DNA from: a virus | Strand: one strand, 5' to 3' | IMG/VR virus record: IMGVR_UViG_3300031576_000035 | Coordinates: 1 to 64,000 of that record | Length of the DNA stretch: 64,000 nucleotides | Notes under the pieces: generated by a model | What the model was told of the DNA's origin: nothing | Seen by the model: the letters and a program-made list of their open reading frames with translations, nothing else | Database searches by the model: none | Translations under genes and position numbers: made by a program | Shown: positions 58,532 through 64,000 of the stretch, in pieces | How positions within the stretch are numbered: position 1 is the first letter of the stretch | How the letters are laid out: every line of letters starts with the position of its first letter

Positions 58532-59428
58532 TCAGACTCCACACATTCCCTGGCACTCCTCGTTCATGCCATGAGGATTGCCTGTTCCGCCTCCAAAATC
58601 AACCATATCCAAAGGGATAAGCGACCCGTGCAGGAATGGCAGGCCGACGAGTCGGCCTGCCAAGCGATCTGCATGGTCATTCTGCCCGGCTGCGGGACGC
58701 AGCCGGGCAGAATGATCGAACGCCACGGCATCAGCGAACTCTTCGGGACGATTCGCTTTCATGTCAGCCCACTCTTTATCATTGTGGAACGGACATCCGA
58801 TACATGCAGATCGCGGCGGCTTCGGATAACCATGTTCCGCTAGCCAGTCCAGACAATCTTGTCTGTCAAATCCTCTACCGAAGAGCGTGTCCCGCACAGG
58901 TGATTGCACATCATACACGAGCGGGTAGCGAAATTGCACCCACGGCTGCGTACTGGTCCGTCCCCGATGTGCGAACTCCTCCGCCGAGATGCCAAACCAC
59001 TGTTCCACGACAACCTCTTTCGGAGCGCGTTGTCGTGGCCGCAACCCAAGTATCTCGCGCTTGATAAACCGCTCGATCGGATCAATCTTGTACGTACCAG
59101 TGCATTGCCGGCGAATCAGGCCACGCGAACCGTCCGGATTCTTGACGAACATGGGGATGGAAGCGTGTCTCTTGCCGTCGCCACTGACGCGTTCCTGGCG
59201 AAAATCGAGCGCGTCCTGACGCAGGTTGCCTGCGGTAACGCTATACACGGGGATACCGTGCGCTTCAGCGTAACTGGCTAAAAAATCAAGGTGCTTGTAC
59301 ACTCCTTCTGGTTCCCATTGAGTATCCGCAAAAATTGCATGATCAAGTTTCGGCAAAACCCCAGCGCATGACATCAGAAGTACACAGGACGATTGAACCC
59401 CAGCGCCCAAGGATAGGATGCGGATCAT
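58532..59428 (-). CDS. PP-loop (PAPS reductase-like) ATPase
   Basis: 298 aa from the ATG at 59428 (AAGGAGAGAGATC upstream). N-terminal PP-loop motif LSLGAGVQSSCVLLMS, then DTQWEP and a central RRQCTGTYKIDPIERFI; a C-terminal CIGCPFH and CQGMCGV provide cysteines. Phage members may modify nucleic acids or take part in defence and counter-defence. Two perfect hairpins at 58637-58662 and 58677-58715 fall in the poorly conserved region after AVAFDHS. Confidence 0.72.
   Translation of the reverse strand: MIRILSLGAGVQSSCVLLMSCAGVLPKLDHAIFADTQWEPEGVYKHLDFLASYAEAHGIPVYSVTAGNLRQDALDFRQERVSGDGKRHASIPMFVKNPDGSRGLIRRQCTGTYKIDPIERFIKREILGLRPRQRAPKEVVVEQWFGISAEEFAHRGRTSTQPWVQFRYPLVYDVQSPVRDTLFGRGFDRQDCLDWLAEHGYPKPPRSACIGCPFHNDKEWADMKANRPEEFADAVAFDHSARLRPAAGQNDHADRLAGRLVGLPFLHGSLIPLDMVDFGGGTGNPHGMNEECQGMCGV
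58637..58662. repeat. Perfect 12-bp hairpin inside the PP-loop gene
   Basis: TGGCAGGCCGAC, a 2-nt loop and its exact complement. Lies 14 bp from a second, longer hairpin. Confidence 0.85.
58677..58715. repeat. Perfect 18-bp hairpin inside the PP-loop gene
   Basis: An 18-bp GC-rich stem (starting TCATTCTGCCC) with a 3-nt loop. It maintains the reading frame of the host gene; see the neighbouring 12-bp hairpin. Confidence 0.9.
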
Positions 59429-59651
59429 GATCTCTCTCCTTGTGGCCAGACATCGTTGCGATGGCGTTCGAGCATAGCGATCCAGCAACCGTCAGGTGCA
59501 AGACGACAGCTTCCGCCGGCCCGCTTCCATCTGGAGTCGGACACCAGGAGCCAACGCCATACTCCACGACACGCAGCATCGGCCTTTGGGACAGATCCAC
59601 CGGAATGCGGTTAGCAGGCGGAAGGCTCCTGTCTCTACGATTACGGCTCAT
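59343..59651 (-). CDS. Small hypothetical protein
   Basis: 102 aa from the ATG at 59651 (GGAGGAATG upstream). Basic N-terminus (SRNRRDRSLPPANRIP), then a beta segment (VVEYGVGSWCPTPDGSG). The last 86 bp overlap the PP-loop gene in another frame, so the true C-terminus may be non-conserved. Confidence 0.52.
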   Translation of the reverse strand: MSRNRRDRSLPPANRIPVDLSQRPMLRVVEYGVGSWCPTPDGSGPAEAVVLHLTVAGSLCSNAIATMSGHKERDHDPHPILGRWGSIVLCTSDVMRWGFAET

Positions 59652-59655
59652 TGGT

Positions 59656-59961
59656 TCATTCCTCCAGTATTTCTCGGATCTCATTCCAGTCTTCCGGCCT
59701 CCATACCACAGCCAGCACGCCAGCCTCGTTAAACGCTCGCAGCCAGGCATCCTGTTCCGGCGTCGTCTTGTTGCGGCCGACTTTCAGTTCGGCCATAACG
59801 ACTCTTTCTCTGACAAGCACAAGATCAGGGAATCCTGCATCCCCTTGCACCGCTGTCCGCCAGCCGCCGCGAGCCGTGCGACCTGGACGGAAATGTGAGA
59901 CTCTCCAATGGTAGAGTCGCGCCAGCTGGATCACCTGGGACAAGAATTCAGCTTCGGTCAT
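59656..59961 (-). CDS. VRR-NUC family nuclease
   Basis: 101 aa from the ATG at 59961. The PD-(D/E)xK core is GDAGFPDLVLV...VVMAELKVGRNKTTPEQDAWL, the VRR-NUC signature (D, then ExK). Small stand-alone VRR-NUC proteins in phages cleave branched or structured DNA. Could serve recombination together with the Bet annealing protein, or process structures at the inverted repeats near 61 kb. Confidence 0.8.
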   Translation of the reverse strand: MTEAEFLSQVIQLARLYHWRVSHFRPGRTARGGWRTAVQGDAGFPDLVLVRERVVMAELKVGRNKTTPEQDAWLRAFNEAGVLAVVWRPEDWNEIREILEE

Positions 59962-60038
59962 GCTTCGAATCCTGGCAAAGTGCGCCGCCTCTCCCCAGAG
60001 GCGGCGCCCCAGCACGAGGAGAGTCCCGTTCCTTTCCG

Positions 60039-60206
60039 TCAGGCGGACGGCCAGTTACCAGAGCCAGCGGCCGGCCATCCACAAGGCCGATGGCTCGAAA
60101 TCGTTCCAGGATTGATCAGGACACATTTGAACTGCCTGGACGGCTCAAGGCTGGTCCCTGGCTTTCGCGAACAGTCCTGGCTCGTCTGAGGCGTCCCCGT
60201 TGGCAT
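60039..60206 (-). CDS. Possible 55-aa ORF, weak
   Basis: Starts at 60206, overlapping the metallopeptidase stop (TGATG). The composition (many Ser, Pro, Gly, no clear fold) is not convincing, and it may be chance. It fills the otherwise empty interval 60016-60205. Confidence 0.28.
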   Translation of the reverse strand: MPTGTPQTSQDCSRKPGTSLEPSRQFKCVLINPGTISSHRPCGWPAAGSGNWPSA

Positions 60207-60745
60207 CAGCGCGGCGGCAGGTGCTTAACCTTAGCCGCACACGCCGACGCAAATCGAGCTAGGTCATCTTTGTACAGGCCGTTGCGTTCGACGACCTCTC
60301 TGAACTCCTCGAGGTCGTGCTTGCGGATCCGCCAAACTGGCCGGCAGCGTTCGTCTTCCAGCTGGTCGCCAGTCTCGGGATCGAGAGCGGCGGCGCAGTG
60401 ACAGAGTTCGTGATCGACAAGAGCGCGGCGCTGAAGTGGTTCCAGGTGCGTCCAGGCCACCTCGTTCAACAGGATCACGAAATCCCAATCACGCAACTCG
60501 CGGTCGAAGTCGCTGGCCTTCTTGGCCTTGCCAAGGACGCGCTCCTCGTCCTTGTCTGGCTTCCAGCCGCGCGCCCAGACGACGCAAATGCGTGCCTCGA
60601 CCAGGTGCGCATGATGCGCGGCCGTCAGCTGGCCAGTTTGGCGGTACGGCTCGGGGACACTGCCATCCGGTTCTTCCGGCGGCAGGAACGTGTACGGGAT
60701 GCGCTTCGGCGGTTTCGGTGCTTTGGGTTTACCTTTGCGTGCCAC
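60206..60745 (-). CDS. Putative phage metallopeptidase
   Basis: 179 aa from the GTG at 60745 (GGGAGTAG upstream). The active-site-like motif VDHELCHC (HExxH) lies near residue 115, followed by a DPETGDQLEDE loop; this fits the putative phage metallopeptidase family found beside replication genes. The basic N-terminus (KGKPKAPKPPKR) may bind nucleic acid. Substrate unknown. Confidence 0.72.
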   Translation of the reverse strand: MARKGKPKAPKPPKRIPYTFLPPEEPDGSVPEPYRQTGQLTAAHHAHLVEARICVVWARGWKPDKDEERVLGKAKKASDFDRELRDWDFVILLNEVAWTHLEPLQRRALVDHELCHCAAALDPETGDQLEDERCRPVWRIRKHDLEEFREVVERNGLYKDDLARFASACAAKVKHLPPR

Positions 60746-60890
60746 GTTTCTACTCCCAGGTGCCTCGACACGTCACAGTATCACTATAGACGCAGTCAGG
60801 TTGGCATGGCAAGGCGAGCGCCGCATTTTCTCATATTTGAGAAAAAGAAGAATAACTAAGAGGCCGATAATAAATGTGTACATGTGTGAG

Positions 60891-61003
60891 CAACGGACGG
60901 AGCGGACGGAGCGGACGTCGATTCTGGTATAGACGGCTACCTGCGCTCGCGCAATAAGCGCCAATGTCAAAATCGACGTCCGCTCCGTCCGCTCCGTCCG
61001 TTG
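60891..61003. repeat. Perfect 33-bp inverted repeat
   Basis: Arms 60891-60923 and 60971-61003 are exact complements with a 47-bp spacer. Each arm also contains short direct repeats of GGACGGAGC. The right arm is followed by a T-rich run (TTGTTTTTGT), so on the plus strand it could terminate transcription. Confidence 0.92.
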
Positions 61004-61184
61004 TTTTTGTAATAGATCGTCTCATTCTTGGACAAAATTGAGACAATCTGTCACACTAAGTAGCAGGTGTACGCATTGGTAAGACGTTGTCATACCAATT
61101 TTGCGTGTTGTCTTGTATCCCTGTGTCGCGGCCATCGGCAACCATTCTTGATGCCAGGCCAGAGAACCACGCACCACCAGAACT

Positions 61185-61312
61185 ACATGTACATTTGTGA
61201 TCCCGTGGCGTATTGTGGCGTGACTTCCTGAGACTATTGTTACTGCGCTTGCGCGGGAGCGCAGTCTCAGAAAATAAGCCACAATACGCCACGGGATCAC
61301 AAATGTACATGT
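61185..61312. repeat. Perfect 35-bp inverted repeat with nested hairpin
   Basis: Arms 61185-61219 and 61278-61312 are exact complements with a 58-bp spacer that itself folds through TGAGACT/AGTCTCA and CTGCGC/GCGCAG. The arm sequence is unrelated to the 33-bp repeat 180 bp away. Confidence 0.92.
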
Positions 61313-61396
61313 ATAGAAATACAAGTAATATCCGGTTTTTCCCTGAGAATATTGCAATAAATCTACTACGAAAGTTGTGGCTGAATGGAAAAGAAG

Positions 61397-61427
61397 AGAC
61401 GTTGTAAGACTTTGTCTTACAACGTCT
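61397..61427 (-). terminator. 14-bp stem-loop after the primase-helicase gene
   Basis: AGACGTTGTAAGAC pairs perfectly with its complement around a 3-nt loop, 34 bp beyond the minus-strand stop. No U-run follows closely, so it may stabilise the 3' end or terminate weakly. Confidence 0.45.
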
Positions 61428-61461
61428 TCATCCTGTTCCGTCGTGTCTTCTGGAAGGTTTC

Positions 61462-63942
61462 TTATCTCGGAATTTGATCATCCTCCAGCGTTACCCCCCT
61501 GTGGCAACGGACGCCGTAACCGCCCTTGCATGACGGGTAACCTTTTTGTTCCAGGCGTTTGCCGAAGGCTTTCTTGGTCGTAAGTTTGTCTCCCGACCAT
61601 GCGACGTAGGCCGAAAACAGTGATTCGGTAGTTCCTCGCAGTTCGGGGTGAACCTTACAGCACTCGCCGATGAACTCGCCAATCAGATCCATTTCCGTCT
61701 GGTACATGGCAGTCGCTTGTCGAACCTCGTCCGGTTCTCCGAGGCCATGCAACATCCATTGGCGACATCCGCGCACAGACCAGGCCAGGATGCCGGGCAG
61801 TTCGATTTCGAGCTTATCCTTCAAGTGTTGATCCTTTTCCGACTCCGCAATTGTGACCAAAAACGGCAGCATTTTGATGCGCCTCCAGATGGCGTGATCG
61901 GTCCCACGGATGATGGGGAGATGGTTGGCAGCCAGGAATAGCTTGTACGTCGGCAGGAACTCGAAGAAATTCTGATACATTCTGCGTGCGCGAACGGCTT
62001 CACCACCTGTCAATTGCTTGACGAGCGATTCAGCCAAACGCTTTCCGTCCTCTGTCTCGATGGTTGCCACGAACCGCCGGCCGAAGAGATCGGCACGTTC
62101 CGTGGGATGCGATTCGTTGTGCTTGACCATGAGAAGTTCAGGGACCGCCTGGCAAGCATAGTCGCCCAGCATGTGGCGAATGGTGTTGAGATAGGTTGAT
62201 TTTCCGTTAGCACCTGACCCATGAAAAAAGAACAGGCACTGTTCGCTGACATCGCCTGTCAGCGAATATCCCGCCAGTCGCTGAAGGTATCCCATGAGAT
62301 TCTGGTTGCCGTTCATTATCTTGGCCAGGAACATGTCCCAGATCGGGCAGGACGCATCCGGACGATATTCGACTGGACATAGCTTGGTTATCAGATCGGA
62401 GCGATTGTGGGGCCGCATAGAACCCGTGCGCAGATCGAGCGTACCGTTGGCGACGTTGAGCAGGAACGGATCCGCGTCCATTTGGTCAGGAAGGATCGGA
62501 ATCGTGGGTTCACTGCGCATCAGATCGAGGCACGCATTGATCTTGCGGGCGTCCTGCCAGTGGAGACAGTGCTTGAGTAAACGATTGAGCGCGGCCAGTT
62601 CGGCTTCGCGTTCCGCGTGATCCAGAACCGCGACTGGCAATCTCCCGATCTGCTCGGTTGTTTCCCGCCAGAGAGTGTCTTGAGTGATCTTGACCCGCCG
62701 TGTCGCCACGGCTGTTTGATCGTTGGCCCAGCGTCGGCCATCCCACACCAGCCAGGACTTCCAGGGGTGACAGTAGCGCAGATCAAGGCCATGCGCTGCC
62801 ACGACACGTCGGGCGTTGCCAAGGTCGGTGAGATGCAGTTCCGGCGCTCGCGGCGGCGGTTGCTCACCGTTGGCGACCACCGCCTCGGGCGCCTGGCGCC
62901 GGCGTTGCCCCTGCTCGCCATACCCTTGCGCCCCGAGCGCCCGTGCAGCTGCCGCGTAATCACCGCCATGTTCCAGCAGTGTCAAGGCGGCAAACTTCGT
63001 GTAGCAGGTGCAGTTGCGCCCGTTGGACGGGCCATCGAACGGCGCCGCGTTCGAGGAGAACACAGCCAGGTAATCGATTCTCCCGTCCGCGTTCTTGCAG
63101 ACTCCGGTAGTCGCGCTCCAGCCAGGAACCGTCTTGCCGGGGCGGCGCCAGTAACGCACGTCGCCGACTGTGCGTATACACTGCCAGCCGTGCGGTTCGA
63201 GGAGCGCTGCCCAGTCCGGTCCGCGAAAATTGAAATCATCGCCAGGACGCAGGCCGTCGCCAGGCCTCGACGAGCCGCTGCTAGGTGCTGGCGGCGGCAC
63301 CGAGCGATCGAACGACGCGGCACAGCGCCAGAGCACGTCGCGTTCCTCGGGGGTGATCGTGTTCACGTTGCACAATTCCGGGCCGCTGTAATGCTCGTAG
63401 AGCCGTCCCGTGGGGTGGCATGCGGCCGGACATCCAGGAGCCAGGGCGTAGCCTCCCTCACCGCGCGTCTGGATCAGCACACGCTCACGCTTCGACGCGG
63501 GCGCCGGATCCAGGGCGATGTCCACATTGCCTGGGATGACGGCGTCAGGACAGCGGTAGCTCGCGTGACAACCAGGCTTGGGTGTGCGCGTGACCGTCAG
63601 ACGGTCGATCAATCCAGGACGTTCCGCTTCGACGAGGGAGCACCAGGCCGGGAAGATGTGATCGGCCTGGTGATCGAAATCCAGGGTTTCGAGGCGGCCG
63701 CTAATCGCGCCGCCGATGATGCCGATGCCACGCCGGCCGTCGCCGAACCAGCGGATGAGTTCCTCGTCCGTTGGCAGACGCTCTTGCAGAGGCAACCAGG
63801 ATGATTTATGGCGGTCGGGGTTGGCGGGATCGGGAATGCGCGGCAAGACGCGGCCATCGGGGGCTTTGCTGCCATCGGCGGCGATCGGCAGAACGGACAG
63901 GCCAGCCGCTACGTATTTACGAGCCAGTTCGAGAGTCGTCAT
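61462..63942 (-). CDS. Primase-polymerase / superfamily 3 helicase
   Basis: 826 aa. The N-terminal 220 residues form a prim-pol domain (ARKYVAAGLSVLPI; GIGIIGGAISGRLETLDFD, with the acidic catalytic motif). A zinc-binding-like middle region (CTCYTKF) follows. The C-terminal half is a D5-N plus SF3 helicase: NVANGTLDLRTG, Walker A FFFHGSGANGKST near residue 575, Walker B IETEDGKR and the NHLP/IIRGTDHAIWRR sensor region. It unwinds and primes the phage origin, and is immediately followed by the inverted-repeat region. GGGATCC precedes the ATG, which lies 58 bp from the window end. Confidence 0.88.
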   Translation of the reverse strand: MTTLELARKYVAAGLSVLPIAADGSKAPDGRVLPRIPDPANPDRHKSSWLPLQERLPTDEELIRWFGDGRRGIGIIGGAISGRLETLDFDHQADHIFPAWCSLVEAERPGLIDRLTVTRTPKPGCHASYRCPDAVIPGNVDIALDPAPASKRERVLIQTRGEGGYALAPGCPAACHPTGRLYEHYSGPELCNVNTITPEERDVLWRCAASFDRSVPPPAPSSGSSRPGDGLRPGDDFNFRGPDWAALLEPHGWQCIRTVGDVRYWRRPGKTVPGWSATTGVCKNADGRIDYLAVFSSNAAPFDGPSNGRNCTCYTKFAALTLLEHGGDYAAAARALGAQGYGEQGQRRRQAPEAVVANGEQPPPRAPELHLTDLGNARRVVAAHGLDLRYCHPWKSWLVWDGRRWANDQTAVATRRVKITQDTLWRETTEQIGRLPVAVLDHAEREAELAALNRLLKHCLHWQDARKINACLDLMRSEPTIPILPDQMDADPFLLNVANGTLDLRTGSMRPHNRSDLITKLCPVEYRPDASCPIWDMFLAKIMNGNQNLMGYLQRLAGYSLTGDVSEQCLFFFHGSGANGKSTYLNTIRHMLGDYACQAVPELLMVKHNESHPTERADLFGRRFVATIETEDGKRLAESLVKQLTGGEAVRARRMYQNFFEFLPTYKLFLAANHLPIIRGTDHAIWRRIKMLPFLVTIAESEKDQHLKDKLEIELPGILAWSVRGCRQWMLHGLGEPDEVRQATAMYQTEMDLIGEFIGECCKVHPELRGTTESLFSAYVAWSGDKLTTKKAFGKRLEQKGYPSCKGGYGVRCHRGVTLEDDQIPR

Positions 63943-64000
63943 GACAGGATCCCAAAACGCTGGATCCTGCCTCAGTCCCCCCTGGCCGTTTTGCTTTCCC

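Larger units (their letters stand above)
60746..61461. other. Non-coding region with long perfect inverted repeats
   Basis: 716 bp, AT-richer, without a supportable gene. It holds a 33-bp inverted repeat (60891-60923 with 60971-61003), a 35-bp inverted repeat (61185-61219 with 61278-61312) enclosing a further hairpin, and a 14-bp stem at 61397-61427 just after the primase stop. Candidate replication origin, cruciform site or transcript boundary. Confidence 0.75.

Overview
The window looks like most of a tailed-phage (siphovirus) genome, either a prophage or a free phage contig, from a high-GC planctomycete host of Gemmata type. Evidence for the phage is a nearly complete structural set: terminase, portal, head morphogenesis protein, protease-scaffold, capsid decoration, major capsid, connectors, tail terminator, tail tube, frameshifted tail chaperone and tape measure. 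Evidence for the host is a planctomycete-style DUF1559 prepilin-like gene at the left edge and two secreted c-type cytochromes. Coding density is very high, most genes overlap by 1-8 bases, and almost everything is on the minus strand, so gene order is read from right to left. I saw no integrase, no classical endolysin, no rRNA and no CRISPR array.

Layout in transcription order. 63.9-61.5 kb: primase-helicase, followed by 0.7 kb of non-coding DNA with very long perfect inverted repeats. 60.7-56.9 kb: accessory nucleic-acid genes (metallopeptidase, VRR-NUC nuclease, PP-loop ATPase, TnpB-like protein). 56.8-55.7 kb: palindromic repeat array, a gene rich in tandem repeats, and a hairpin, all just before the packaging genes. 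55.6-51.6 kb: small terminase, then a large terminase split into ATPase and nuclease ORFs with about 2 kb of other genes between them, including a cytosine methyltransferase. 51.6-47.8 kb: surface or fibre proteins with LamG-like domains. 47.8-36 kb: portal, internal head proteins, morphogenesis protein, protease-scaffold, decoration protein and capsid protein, interrupted by two plus-strand genes with their own promoter. 35.7-22 kb: glycosyltransferases, many small zinc-ribbon proteins, a plus-strand HNH-like gene, a very large fibre-like protein, DHH phosphoesterase, connectors, ThyX. 22.3-16.3 kb: tail genes. 16.2-11.6 kb: small membrane proteins, an astacin-like metalloprotease and the two cytochromes, in the place where a lysis cassette would be expected.

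Control and early region. At 11.2 kb a plus-strand XRE repressor diverges from a leftward transcript whose first gene is a Csx16-family protein, a family tied to type III CRISPR signalling. This is followed by a tRNA-like element and a perfect 390-bp duplication. A near-consensus promoter covered by a large imperfect palindrome (10.1 kb) then drives a run of about 15 very small genes, most of them one-helix or two-helix membrane proteins, several too short for normal gene calling. A second strong promoter (6.8 kb) drives a DUF932 gene and further small genes, down to a Bet/RecT annealing protein, SWIM protein and zinc ribbons at 1.2-3 kb.

The most notable points are the phage-borne Csx16, the split terminase, the long inverted repeats beside the primase, the operator-covered promoter with its smORF cluster, the possible protease-based lysis module with cytochromes, and a clean -1 slippery site joining the two tail chaperone frames.
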